Of a stretch of 64,000 nt of DNA, positions 8,127 to 16,993 are shown piece by piece; the stretch's first letter is position 1, and every line of letters begins with the position of its first letter. Under the pieces are notes generated by a model. The model searched no databases. It was not told where the DNA came from and saw nothing but the letters and a program-made list of their open reading frames with translations. The DNA is from Candidatus Bathyarchaeum sp. (lineage in GTDB: Archaea > Thermoproteota > Bathyarchaeia > Bathyarchaeales > Bathyarchaeaceae): assembly GCA_026014565.1 (NCBI GenBank), contig JAOZIB010000018.1, forward strand, positions 195,042 to 259,041, given 5' to 3'. The position numbers were made by a program, and so were the translations under genes.

Positions 8127-8331
8127 CCTCGTTTTTCAATAAATGCTGTGCAACTTCTTTTGCCCAAGCGCCTGTGTATGAATTCTCGCCTACAGCTTTT
8201 AAATATTGCTTAAAGGAAAACCCAGTTGCCCGTTGCCATTCTTCAAATTTTTCAATAATATTGCTGTACGCCATCTTGTGAAACATACAAAACTCTTCGT
8301 TTGTGATTCTGTCACAGATTTTGCACTTCAT
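8107..8331 (-). CDS. Small zinc-finger protein
   Basis: A 74-residue protein starting MKCKIC, followed by CMFH at residues 15-18: a CxxC...CxxH zinc knuckle, then an amphipathic helical region. Its ATG overlaps the topA stop (ATGA) and its 3' end overlaps the OST3/OST6-like gene, so the three are probably one transcript. Similar short archaeal proteins exist but I know of no function. Confidence 0.7.
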   Translation of the reverse strand: MKCKICDRITNEEFCMFHKMAYSNIIEKFEEWQRATGFSFKQYLKAVGENSYTGAWAKEVAQHLLKNEDEKSNV

Positions 8332-10409
8332 GTTTTTTTCCTCTTTCTAGTTTTCAAAGAACAATTAAGATTAAAACACAAACTCCACGGCTTTTTCCCT
8401 CGCGACCAAACCAAAACCTGAGGCCAACCACACTCCTTACACTTGGTTTTTGTTGATTTAATCGTTCCCTGCTGAGGCAACGGAAATGAAGTTTCACAAA
8501 CCCCCTCAAAATAGTTGCTGCACCCAATAAACCGCTTCTTGGTTTTTCGGGAACGAATAACTGTTAAATCTCCAGTGCCACAAACCGGACATTTCCCAAC
8601 TACCTGTTGTTGTATTTGGACTTTTTTTGAAGCTTGACTCAAAATTTTGCCGATGGTTTCTTCGTTTTCTTTGAATTTTGTTAATTGGGACTTTAATTGT
8701 TTGATAACTTCATCGACAACTGTTTCTTTGTTGATTTTTCCTCTCTGTATCTGTTCCATTTTTTCTTCAATTTCTCGGGTTAACTCCACGGAAGACACCA
8801 ACGGAGCATACTTGCCCAAAACCATGGCAACATTGAAGCCCAGTTCTGTTACTGTTATCCTCTCATCTTTGACATATTTGCGCTTGTAAAGAGTTTGAAT
8901 AATATTTGCCCGGGTAGCTTTTGTTCCAATTTGTAACTGTTCCATCCTTTTCAAAAGACTACACGGATTAAAACGAGACGGAGGGCAAGTAAACCTGTCA
9001 TCCACCGTAACCTGACCCACCCAAACTTTATCCCCTTTTTTAATGGGAGGCAAAAAGCGTTCTGTTGCATGCACATAAGGTTTGTAGTATTGCATCCAGC
9101 CCTCCTTTAGAATCCGTCTTCCTCTCGCCACAAAACTGTGTTTATTCACTTCAAAGCCTACTTTCAGGGATTCCTTAACCGCATCTTCCCCAAAAACAGC
9201 CATAAACCGCCGCACAATAAGGTCCCACACTCTTCTTTCCGCCGTTCCCAGGGACGTTTCAGGTAACTTTCCTGTAGGATAAATTGCAGGATGAGCAGGG
9301 TCGTCTTTAGGTCCTTGATGGGGTTTCAGGCTTTCTTTTTGCAAAAGTTTTGAAGCTAACCCTTTGTATCCCCTGTGAGTTTTCAGAGCATCCAGAATCT
9401 TTCTATACTCAATTACTGGCGGCAACTTTTGACTGCTTGTTCTAGGATACGAAATCAAAGCCTCAAGATACAACCGCTGAGCAACTGCTAATGTGCGTTG
9501 AGGAGAATAACCAAAACTGGTGTAGGCTTCCCGTTGTAAAGCCCCCACATCAAAGGGAACAGGAGGCTTTTGATGAATTGTCTTTAAATCAACACTTGAC
9601 ACTTCACCGGTTTTGTTTTGGCATTCCTGTTGGATTTTTTTTGCTTCTGTTTTGGTTTGAATCCGCTTTTTTTCAAACTCAGCCTCAATAACTGTCTTAC
9701 CCACTTTAATTTCTGCTTTAATTTCCCAGTACGGAGTTGGCACAAAACTGCTGATTGTTTTTTCTCTTTCTGTTAGAGTCTTTAACGTTGGACCTTGAAC
9801 CCTTCCTGTGCTCAAAGTTGAGTACCTTCCCCTTTCTTGTTGGGTTGTTAAACTTAATGCTCGAGAAAGGTTAATTCCGTACAACCAATCAACTTCATGC
9901 CTCGTTTTTCCTGCTTCTATGAACGTAAAATTCAAGTGCTCTTGAGGGTTTTCGTATGCTTTTTCCAGTTCAGATTTTGTGAGGGTAGAAAACTTTATCC
10001 GCTTTGCCAAAACTTCCTTGTTGTCACATGCGTACTTCAAGATACAATATCCAATCAAGCTTCCCTCGATGTCGTAATCACAAGCTGACATAAATTCATC
10101 TGCATTCTGGGACAGCTTTGAGAATGCCTCAACCCATTTTGACAAAAATTTTTTGTCCCGTTCCACCAAATGGCGAGGAGACCATTTGTAATCAAAAACC
10201 GGATAACAGCTTTTTTTCTCCCCATCTTGTGTGACGGTGTAAAGATGACCAACAGATGGAACAACAACAAGTTGTCGGTCACGTTTGACAATAAAATATG
10301 GGACACCATTTTCTTCACGTTTTTCTGGTTTACCTTGTTTGTCAAGGGCAGCTGCTATTCGTTTTGCGACATCGGGTTTTTCAGTGACTATTAAGCTGTA
10401 TTTTTCCAT
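8328..10409 (-). CDS. topA: DNA topoisomerase I (type IA)
   Basis: Relaxes negatively supercoiled DNA by cutting one strand. The protein has 693 residues: an N-terminal Toprim domain (SLIVTEKPDVAKR; acidic triad in ACDYDIEGS at about residue 115), the type IA core with the active-site tyrosine in ALISYPRTSS, and two C-terminal C4 zinc ribbons (CPVC...CSNYFEGVC and CKEC...C..NC). ATG 10409 is chosen because AGGATG lies just upstream and it gives the standard N-terminus. The extension to 10496 adds 29 non-conserved residues. Confidence 0.93.
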   Translation of the reverse strand: MEKYSLIVTEKPDVAKRIAAALDKQGKPEKREENGVPYFIVKRDRQLVVVPSVGHLYTVTQDGEKKSCYPVFDYKWSPRHLVERDKKFLSKWVEAFSKLSQNADEFMSACDYDIEGSLIGYCILKYACDNKEVLAKRIKFSTLTKSELEKAYENPQEHLNFTFIEAGKTRHEVDWLYGINLSRALSLTTQQERGRYSTLSTGRVQGPTLKTLTEREKTISSFVPTPYWEIKAEIKVGKTVIEAEFEKKRIQTKTEAKKIQQECQNKTGEVSSVDLKTIHQKPPVPFDVGALQREAYTSFGYSPQRTLAVAQRLYLEALISYPRTSSQKLPPVIEYRKILDALKTHRGYKGLASKLLQKESLKPHQGPKDDPAHPAIYPTGKLPETSLGTAERRVWDLIVRRFMAVFGEDAVKESLKVGFEVNKHSFVARGRRILKEGWMQYYKPYVHATERFLPPIKKGDKVWVGQVTVDDRFTCPPSRFNPCSLLKRMEQLQIGTKATRANIIQTLYKRKYVKDERITVTELGFNVAMVLGKYAPLVSSVELTREIEEKMEQIQRGKINKETVVDEVIKQLKSQLTKFKENEETIGKILSQASKKVQIQQQVVGKCPVCGTGDLTVIRSRKTKKRFIGCSNYFEGVCETSFPLPQQGTIKSTKTKCKECGWPQVLVWSRGKKPWSLCFNLNCSLKTRKRKKT

Positions 10410-10572
10410 TGATGCATCCTGTTCCCGGTTTTTGGGTTGTTTATACTTGCTATAAATGATTCGAACAAACCTTTGGTTAGATTGAATTAAAAGCAATGCC
10501 TTGAAAACACTAATTTGTTGTGTTGTAATGCGATAAAACGGCGGAATCTATAAAAGCGTGTAAAGAATTATC

Positions 10573-10779
10573 TTGCGTCTACAAGGCTGTGGGACATTGC
10601 CTCAACAAGTACTTTGTAAAAAATGTGGTTTTGTTTTATACCAAGGTACAGAACTAAAACCTCCGGATGAGATAATCCAAACTCATGAGGGGAAATGCCC
10701 AAACTGTGGCGATAAAATAGGGTTTGTGCCCGAAAAAGTTGAAGTGAAATCTGCAGGCAATACCCGAAGAAGACGCTAA
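10573..10779 (+). CDS. Small zinc-ribbon protein
   Basis: A short protein with two CxxC pairs (CKKC and CPNC) separated by about 30 residues including ELKPPDEIIQTHEGKCP, the layout of a zinc ribbon conserved in several archaea. It starts at TTG 10573 or TTG 10597; neither has a clear ribosome binding site. The basic tail (NTRRRR) may bind RNA. Function unknown. Confidence 0.65.
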   Translation: MRLQGCGTLPQQVLCKKCGFVLYQGTELKPPDEIIQTHEGKCPNCGDKIGFVPEKVEVKSAGNTRRRR

Positions 10780-10932
10780 TTATCAACAATCCTTTGTTCT
10801 ATCGTTTACAATTTGTCTTAGTTCGGATATTTTTTTGATTTTTGTCCAAACTAGGTTGGATGTTAAATCTTCAATAATCTATTAAGATTCAGTAACAGCG
10901 GGATACCACAAAAAAGATATATGATTCGCACC

Positions 10933-10947
10933 CTCTTTCACGAAGAG
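10933..10947 (+). promoter_or_regulatory. Hairpin in the aglB leader, after a TATA box
   Basis: A TATA-like stretch, AAAAAAGATATATG, covers 10910-10923. It is followed by CTCTT-TCACG-AAGAG at 10933-10947, 11 bp before the GTG start of aglB. The hairpin could affect ribosome access. This rests on position only. Confidence 0.3.
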
Positions 10948-10958
10948 AAGGGTTCGTA

Positions 10959-13157
10959 GTGAAAATCGGGAAACTGTTTAGCAAAGAAAGCGCAGGTAGT
11001 ACATTATCCAGTCTTGGCTCTTTTCGACTTGGAATTTCTAATTCGACATTGATTCATTTTTCGTTACTGGCAATTATTCTCGTAATCGCAGCTGCAATCC
11101 GATTACTTCCCTTACGCTGGGGGTATCAACTTTCAGAATTTGATCCTCATATTCACTACCGGGCAACCAAATTCATAGTAGAAAATGGATTGAACGGTTA
11201 CACATCATGGGTAGACCCCATGAGCTGGTACCCCACGGGATATCAAATTTCAAGCTTTATTCTTCCGGGTCTAGCAACAACAGCAGCTATTATGTATCAA
11301 ATAGCAAATGCGTTAAACCTTGCTCCTGGACCTATCCTGACTTCAGAAGTTTATCACCCCTTAACTGCTGATCCAGTTTTCAATTTCTGTGTAATATTTC
11401 CCGTAATAATGGCCGTATTGACCGTTCTTGTGATGTATTTTGTTGGAAAAGACATGGGAGGTAAAGGAGTCGGTCTTTTTTCTGCCTTCTTTTTGGCTGT
11501 AAGTTCTGCTTATATCAGCCGTACATCTTTAGGATTTTTTGACGATGAAAATGTTGGAATCTTTGGCATTCTCTTGTTTATTTTCTTCTTCTTACGCTCG
11601 ATCGACAAAAATAGGTCAAACAAAGAAACAATAACTTACGGTGTTTTAGGCGGATTATCCTTAGCTTACTTGTTTGCGTCTTGGGGTGCAGCTAGGTATC
11701 CACTTGGTATTGTTTTAGTTTTTGTGTTAGCGCTGATTGTTTTGGGTAGATATTCAACGCGACTTTTAATTTCATATGCCACAACTTTTGCGGTGGCAAT
11801 TCTGCTAGCCTTGGCTGTTCCAAAATTAGGTGGCTTAAGTTTTCTGGTAGAACCCACAATTCTTGCCGTGCTAGGAATGTTCCTTTTACTAGTGATATTT
11901 GAGTTTTCTAAACGGATTACTGTTCCAAAAAACAAAGTTTTGTTTATTGTAGGTACTTTATCATTAATTGTTATTGTTTTTGCAGTTCTTGCTGGTTTTG
12001 GTTTAATGGGTTCCATAGGCGACAAATTTATTTCAGTAATTTTACCGTCTGAACGCCTTGGTGAAGGTCCTACTCAACAGCTTGTGCAGTCTGTTCAAGA
12101 ACACCGACCAAGCACATGGGGTTCATTTTACTATGACCTGGGAATTGGTGCCCTTTTTGTTCCCATCGGTTTATTCTTTATCTTACAAAAGCCCACAAAT
12201 CGTAACATCTTCGTTGCAATCTTTATATTAACTGCAATTTATTTTGCAGGCTCCATGGCAAGGTTGAGTCTGCTTTTGGCTCCGGCAGTTAGTATTATTT
12301 GGGCTCTTGCTCTGGTTCAATTAGTGAAACCTTTCGTTTCAATTTTGCGTGAAGACCCCAAAATTTCCAGACGTAAAATGCGGTTGCGACCCAAAGTTGG
12401 CAAAGAATTTAGTGTAGGCTTTATTGCTTTGCTATTCATTTTGTTGACTGTGAACTTTGTGTTGCCTACGACCGAAGGTGCCAACTATTCACGAACAGTT
12501 GATAGGGCTTATTCCCCAACAACAATTGCTGCTTCAAGTTTGCCCCTGCGAACAGAAGCTAGTTATTGGTTGGATGCTCTCAACTGGATGCGAACTAATC
12601 TGAATTCAAGTACTGTTGTGGCTTCTTGGTGGGACTATGGTTATTGGATTACAACTATTGGTAACGTAACCACGCTTGCGGATAACGGTACCGTAAATAC
12701 TACCCAGATTGGCATGATTGGTGAAAGTTTTGTTTCTAATGAGACAGAATCTATTAAAATCTTGAAAGATTTTGATGCAGAATATGTTACCCTCTTTATG
12801 AGCTTTGATTCAAATGGGGAGGACATGGGATACGGTGACGAGGGTAAATGGCGCTGGATGGCAAAAATTGCTGGGTTAGATGATACCGAATACGGCAACT
12901 ACAGTTTAGGTCTTGATTGGATTGACTCAAATGAAGATGGTGTGCCTGCTGACAGTGAATTAGTTGTGAATGAACTCGGGACAAGCTCAATATTGTACAA
13001 ATTAATGCATTACGCACGAGACATGGCGATTTACGGCTCCTCAGACATTGAACTGGAACATTTTGAAGAAGCCTTCTTTACTACGCCAGAGTGGTATGCT
13101 AAATCAGAAAGCGAATACTTTACAGCAATGGTGTGTACCTACAAAATCATTTACTAA
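10959..13157 (+). CDS. aglB: AglB-type oligosaccharyltransferase (STT3 family)
   Basis: Transfers a dolichol-linked glycan to asparagine of secreted proteins. The 732-residue protein has about a dozen membrane segments, the first-loop motif EFDPHIHYR (metal and substrate binding), DDEN in a later outer loop (FFDDENVG), and the signature WWDYGYW at about residue 557 in the soluble C-terminal domain. The family DxxK/MI-type region after it is not clear to me. It starts at GTG 10959. The soluble domain is short compared with euryarchaeal AglB. Confidence 0.93.
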   Translation: MKIGKLFSKESAGSTLSSLGSFRLGISNSTLIHFSLLAIILVIAAAIRLLPLRWGYQLSEFDPHIHYRATKFIVENGLNGYTSWVDPMSWYPTGYQISSFILPGLATTAAIMYQIANALNLAPGPILTSEVYHPLTADPVFNFCVIFPVIMAVLTVLVMYFVGKDMGGKGVGLFSAFFLAVSSAYISRTSLGFFDDENVGIFGILLFIFFFLRSIDKNRSNKETITYGVLGGLSLAYLFASWGAARYPLGIVLVFVLALIVLGRYSTRLLISYATTFAVAILLALAVPKLGGLSFLVEPTILAVLGMFLLLVIFEFSKRITVPKNKVLFIVGTLSLIVIVFAVLAGFGLMGSIGDKFISVILPSERLGEGPTQQLVQSVQEHRPSTWGSFYYDLGIGALFVPIGLFFILQKPTNRNIFVAIFILTAIYFAGSMARLSLLLAPAVSIIWALALVQLVKPFVSILREDPKISRRKMRLRPKVGKEFSVGFIALLFILLTVNFVLPTTEGANYSRTVDRAYSPTTIAASSLPLRTEASYWLDALNWMRTNLNSSTVVASWWDYGYWITTIGNVTTLADNGTVNTTQIGMIGESFVSNETESIKILKDFDAEYVTLFMSFDSNGEDMGYGDEGKWRWMAKIAGLDDTEYGNYSLGLDWIDSNEDGVPADSELVVNELGTSSILYKLMHYARDMAIYGSSDIELEHFEEAFFTTPEWYAKSESEYFTAMVCTYKIIY

Positions 13158-13177
13158 AAAATGAAATAAAAAAGAAG

Positions 13178-13951
13178 TTAAGAGATATAAGTGATTTTCT
13201 CTTCTTCTACTTTTTTGATGTTTTGCATGTATTTTGCGCGACGTTTTTCGATGTCTTGCATTTTACCCAGAATTTGTTTTGATTTTTCTATGTCTTTGTC
13301 TAATCCACTTAAGTCCACAGTTATTTCTAACAGTTTTTCCAGAACCTGAATGATACTTTTTGCTGTTTTGGGGTCTGGCAAATAACCTTTGGTTTCACCT
13401 AACAGACAAACAGCATCAAGGTTTCTGAATTTTGCTAAGCCGAGCAGTAAACCAGCAGTACCAACTATTGGAGTTCCTGCTTCACTGGATAACGCATTGG
13501 CTTTTTTTGCTTTTTCAAAAAGTTCTGGAGTGGTGGATACTGCAACAATTTTTGGGTCTCCTTCAAACTCGTTTCTGTATCCGCCGATAGTAATTATTGT
13601 TTTAACGTTTTTTTGTTGTGCAAAATCAAGAATAGTATTTGCAACTTCAAATTGTCCTTCAATGGTTTGTGGTTGGCTGTCTGCCGTTAAGAAGATGAAA
13701 TCATTTTTTCCTGATTCGTTTTTCCACCCATAGAATTCTCCCCTAAGAAGCCTAACACTGCCGTTTTCGTTTACAATTACATGGTACGGAAAATGAGGTG
13801 AATACAATGTTCCAACTTTTTCTGCCTTTAATTGTTTGACAAGATATTGAGTAGCTATGCTTCCGACCATTCCTAATCCTGGACATCCTTCAATTAGTAT
13901 TGGATTGTTTAGTTCTACTTTTTTTAGTTCTTCAATTGTTGTTTTCTTCAT
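13178..13951 (-). CDS. PAC2-family proteasome assembly chaperone homologue
   Basis: A 257-residue member of the PAC2/COG2047 family, whose archaeal members (PbaB and relatives) bind the proteasome core. The N-terminus has the conserved [13 protein letters not shown], then FLTADSQPQ and TIGGYRNE. The C-terminal 40 residues are a charged coiled-coil-like helix. Its ATG overlaps the Nop10 stop (ATGA), so the two are co-translated, as in many archaea. Confidence 0.88.
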   Translation of the reverse strand: MKKTTIEELKKVELNNPILIEGCPGLGMVGSIATQYLVKQLKAEKVGTLYSPHFPYHVIVNENGSVRLLRGEFYGWKNESGKNDFIFLTADSQPQTIEGQFEVANTILDFAQQKNVKTIITIGGYRNEFEGDPKIVAVSTTPELFEKAKKANALSSEAGTPIVGTAGLLLGLAKFRNLDAVCLLGETKGYLPDPKTAKSIIQVLEKLLEITVDLSGLDKDIEKSKQILGKMQDIEKRRAKYMQNIKKVEEEKITYIS

Positions 13952-14115
13952 TTTTGTTCTGTCTCTCTTATGGCTTGTCTATACTTTGCGTAGCGATCTT
14001 CGGGCGAAAATTTAGCTGGATGTGGAATGCGAACCTTTCCCCCACAAACTGGACAAACATCCTGACTTAAGGTGTATTTTTCACATTTCACACATTTTCT
14101 AAGCAACCAAACCAT
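13948..14115 (-). CDS. nop10: Ribosome biogenesis protein Nop10
   Basis: A 55-residue H/ACA ribonucleoprotein component that works with Cbf5, Gar1 and L7Ae in RNA-guided pseudouridylation. It has the zinc ribbon [13 protein letters not shown]...CPVCGGKV and the conserved tail [17 protein letters not shown]. It overlaps PAC2 by four bases. In many archaea Nop10 follows aIF2alpha; here the Nop10-PAC2 pair sits 11 kb away on the opposite strand. Confidence 0.95.
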   Translation of the reverse strand: MVWLLRKCVKCEKYTLSQDVCPVCGGKVRIPHPAKFSPEDRYAKYRQAIRETEQK

Positions 14116-14250
14116 CGCAACCAACACTTTGGACGTTCACCCCTACTTGTACGAACCTCCCTATTTACGTTTTCAAAAAAACAATATTAAATCTTAAATC
14201 TAAACTCCGTCTAGTATATTGATTTTGATGGTCCTCTTCAAAAAAGGAGC

Positions 14251-14457
14251 ATTTTAATTTACGAAATCATTGGCATTATTTTATTATCCTTTTAGGACGC
14301 TTGTTCCATTTCACACTTTTGAAATATCTGTTTCAACCCTTTTGTTGGTGCCTTTTCTGCAGTAAACGAAAGCGTCTGGGAACACTTAAAACTGGGCTTT
14401 TGGCCCTTGATACTATATACTGCTATCGAATACTGGAAAATCAAAAACAAAAAATGA
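14251..14457 (+). pseudogene. DUF6512-like membrane protein, broken
   Basis: The three forward frames together give an interrupted sequence: ILIYEIIGIILLSF (14251 frame, ending in TAG), then GRLFHFT in the next frame, then NPFVGAFSAVNESVWEHL and GFWPLILYTAIEYWKIK, ending in TGA at 14455. The VNESVWEHLK pattern is, as I recall it, the signature of the DUF6512 membrane family. At least two frameshifts separate the pieces and the C-terminal half of the family is missing. Sequencing error is possible but would not explain the missing half. Confidence 0.5.
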
Positions 14458-14627
14458 GCGAAAAATTAAAAAATTTCAGTTAGTAATCACGGCCTTCAAT
14501 AACGCTATTGAACAGTTTTCTAAAACTTCATTGATTCTCGATTATTGCAAAAAACTCACACAAAATTGAATAAGTTCTTTTTCCCTTCCTCTTCAAAACT
14601 AATTTTCAGTTTCTGTGGATTCATAAT

Positions 14628-14639
14628 GTTTATTACTTG
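14628..14639 (+). promoter_or_regulatory. TATA-like element before the candidate RNA
   Basis: GTTTATTACTTG lies about 25 bp before 14659, the first base of the closing stem of the candidate RNA. That is the archaeal TATA-to-start distance. No factor-B element is obvious. Confidence 0.3.
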
Positions 14640-14658
14640 AAATTGATGTATCCGTTTT

Positions 14659-14772
14659 TGCTCTCATCGCGAGCTTGATCTGCATGCGTAAATCCCGTTT
14701 ATGTATCATCTCAACGTGAGATAACCAAAATTTGAAATATCGGGGTGGCGTGGCACAAACCCGATGAGAGCA
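14659..14772 (+). ncRNA. Candidate structured RNA, new
   Basis: TGCTCTCATCG (14659-14669) pairs perfectly with CGATGAGAGCA (14762-14772), closing 92 nt. Inside are a 9-bp hairpin (ATGCGTAAA 14684-14692 with TTTATGTAT 14698-14706, loop TCCCG) and a second hairpin (ATCTCA-ACG-TGAGAT 14708-14722). The first stem contains two G-U pairs that would be C-A mismatches on the other strand, so the plus strand is the likely RNA. Loop TCCCG can pair with CGGGG (14741-14745) as a pseudoknot. The box-like ACA at 14772-14774 abuts the stem. The RNA ends four bases from the cofC stop on the opposite strand. I match it to no known class. Confidence 0.5.
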
Positions 14773-14775
14773 CAG

Positions 14776-15408
14776 TTAATCCATTTTGATTTCTGCTAAA
14801 ACTGCTTTTGTTGTTGTTTGGTTTTCAGTTTTCAGCAATATATCAAGGTCTTCAGTAGAATCAATATCCAAAGCCACACTATCCGATTCATAAATTATTG
14901 GTGAAACGCCTTTTTCTGTCGCTTCTGTTTGGTGTTTTTGGAAACTGTTTGGCCCAAATCGTGGAGAAATTATGTTCGGGGGATTTTGGAGCAACGCATT
15001 AGTTCCATTGTTATGGGAGGAAACAATAACTAAAGAAGGCGAGTCAGCACCTAGTTTGAGGATTTGGTTTATGTCATTAGCTGTTATGAGGGGGATATCT
15101 GCGGGCAGAATTAACACTGTTTTGGCGTGGTTTTTGATGCTCCATTGTGTTGCTTGTTTTAGGGAAGAGTTTAGGTTTGGACTTTTTTCTTGTAGATAAG
15201 TTACATCAAAGTCTTTGGTTAAATCTTCAATAGTTGGGTCGGAACCTACTACAACAATGTGGTTTATCATCGAAGATTTGGTTGCTGTGATTACGTCTTT
15301 AAGCATGGCAAGGGTTAGTTTTTGGCGTTGTTTTGGAGTTAGAACACCAGAAAGGCGCATTTTTGTGTTTGTTAGTTTTTTGACGGGGATTACGGCAAAG
15401 ACAGATAT
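14776..15408 (-). CDS. cofC: 2-phospho-L-lactate guanylyltransferase, possible AUA start
   Basis: F420 biosynthesis enzyme that activates 2-phospholactate (or a related phosphoacid) with GTP for CofD. The nucleotidyltransferase fold shows ILPADIPLI (metal site) and SPIIYESDSVALDIDSTEDL. The first ATG (15360) would cut off the conserved N-terminal strand. Upstream codons stay in frame and encode FAVIPVKKLTNTK, the expected nucleotide-binding start, back to a TGA at 15415. No ATG, GTG or TTG lies between. ATA at 15408, five bases after GGTGTGAG, is the best candidate. KTRL of the family is KMRL here. Confidence 0.85.
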   Translation of the reverse strand: MSVFAVIPVKKLTNTKMRLSGVLTPKQRQKLTLAMLKDVITATKSSMINHIVVVGSDPTIEDLTKDFDVTYLQEKSPNLNSSLKQATQWSIKNHAKTVLILPADIPLITANDINQILKLGADSPSLVIVSSHNNGTNALLQNPPNIISPRFGPNSFQKHQTEATEKGVSPIIYESDSVALDIDSTEDLDILLKTENQTTTKAVLAEIKMD

Positions 15409-15457
15409 TGTAACTCACACCATTAGAAGCGAGTTTAACCGATTCAATTAAATGAAT

Positions 15458-15952
15458 CTATTTGTTAAAGCCCGCAAGAAGAGTCTTTACTTCTGGTCGT
15501 AACAGTATGAATTCAATGAAGGTACTTGCAAGTAATACTTCAATGAAGGCCTTTACAATTATGAAAGCTGTTACTGTGTCTGGAACTCCATAAACGGTGC
15601 ATGCAAACCACATGTAAGGTGCATAAGGTATAATGGCAATGGCTCCACTTACGGGTGGGGGAACATTGAGTTTTTTTGCTAACAACCCAACAATGCCCGC
15701 CAGAAGAGCATTACCAAAGGGTATGAACAAATTACCGATGCTAATTGTAGACATAATCGTTCCTAATCCGCCTGTTATGGCACCAGCTATTGGACCAAAA
15801 GAAACAGCCATTAACAAAGCGGGTAAAATTGACAAGTGAAATTCAACGTTTGTTCCGGGAGCTGAAGGGAGTTGTATTACAAGAAGACCTAAAACGTTTC
15901 CAAGGGCACCCATTATGGCGATTAATGCAATTAGTTTCACGGTTATTTTCAT
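15458..15952 (-). CDS. ECF transporter S component, substrate unknown
   Basis: A membrane protein of about 164 residues with five to six hydrophobic helices, resembling the substrate-binding S components of energy-coupling-factor vitamin transporters: glycine/alanine-rich start (IALIAIMGALGNVLG), LPALLMAVSFGPIAGAITG and a late helix with FIIVKAFIEVLLAS. ATG 15952 is chosen, since GTGATT precedes it; GTG 15961 is an alternative. It lies between cofC and cofD on the same strand. No A or T component is nearby, so it must share them. Confidence 0.7.
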   Translation of the reverse strand: MKITVKLIALIAIMGALGNVLGLLVIQLPSAPGTNVEFHLSILPALLMAVSFGPIAGAITGGLGTIMSTISIGNLFIPFGNALLAGIVGLLAKKLNVPPPVSGAIAIIPYAPYMWFACTVYGVPDTVTAFIIVKAFIEVLLASTFIEFILLRPEVKTLLAGFNK

Positions 15953-16072
15953 AATAATCACATGCAGTTTTGACTGATTGAAGCACTAATAACATTAAAT
16001 AGTTATTAAATTTTTCGAAAAATATGTTAGTAAATTAATCATAATAGAATAACGAATGAACAAAACTAAGTG

Positions 16073-16993
16073 TCAAATAAAGGCCAAAACAGTTTCAGCC
16101 AAGTTGATTTTATCATCCAAGGTTTTCATAACCGTGTTCGTTGCAGCCACATCCATACCTAGAGATTCAATTCGGGCTTTTTGGTCTGCATCCACGGTGT
16201 CTATAACAAAAACGTCAAGAAAATCCCGATACAACGACGCCACACCATACGCAGAAACTTCAATCCCCGAACCGCGCATCATTTTGTCCGCCGGTCCTTT
16301 AATTGTCAATCCGCCCACAATCGGACTTATGGCAATTTTTCTTGCTTTGGTTGTTTTCACTGCATCTCTAACCCCAGGTACAGAAAGAATGGGACCAATA
16401 CTAACTAATGGATTACTGGGACACAAAATCACGGCGTCAGAACTTAAAATTGATTCAAGAACACCGTCAGCGGGTTTACTGTTTTTGATTCCTTCAAACT
16501 CTATACCAATTACTCGGTCTTGGGTGCCTCGTTTGATTAGGTATTCTTCAAAGTGTATTGTCCCCAAATCAGTTACAACCATAGTGGCAATTTGGTTATC
16601 ACTCATGGGAAGAAGCCGAACCTTCAGCCCAAGATGTTCACACAACTTTTGGGTGACCGCAGAAAGGGTGAAACCCTGATTCAAAAGGTGCGTTCGGTAG
16701 ATGTGGGTGGCAAGGTCTTTGTTTCCTAGATTGAACCAAGTTTGCAGCCCGTACTGTTTAAGCATTTCAAGGCACTCAAAGCTGTCGTCTTTGATGCCCC
16801 AGCCTGTTGTTTGGTTGACGATTCCAGCTAACGTGTACATGACGATGTCAAGGTCAGGAGAAATCTGCAAACCATAAAGTTCAATGTCGTCTCCGGTGTT
16901 ACCGATTATTGTTAGTTCCTTTTCTGGAACTATCTGAACTAAACCTTTAAGAAATTTTGAAGCCCCAACCCCACCCGCAAGTGCAGTAATCAT
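16073..16993 (-). CDS. cofD: 2-phospho-L-lactate transferase
   Basis: CofD joins the activated phosphoacid to the deazaflavin Fo to form F420-0 (or its dehydro form). The 306-residue protein starts ITALAGGVGASKFLKGL, then GNTGDDIELYGL and ISPDLDIVMYTLAG, all family signatures. ATG 16993 overlaps the stop of the nitroreductase gene by one base and is preceded by GGGGTC; the ATG at 17005 has no advantage. It is probably co-transcribed with that gene and with the ECF S gene and cofC. Confidence 0.93.
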   Translation of the reverse strand: MITALAGGVGASKFLKGLVQIVPEKELTIIGNTGDDIELYGLQISPDLDIVMYTLAGIVNQTTGWGIKDDSFECLEMLKQYGLQTWFNLGNKDLATHIYRTHLLNQGFTLSAVTQKLCEHLGLKVRLLPMSDNQIATMVVTDLGTIHFEEYLIKRGTQDRVIGIEFEGIKNSKPADGVLESILSSDAVILCPSNPLVSIGPILSVPGVRDAVKTTKARKIAISPIVGGLTIKGPADKMMRGSGIEVSAYGVASLYRDFLDVFVIDTVDADQKARIESLGMDVAATNTVMKTLDDKINLAETVLAFI

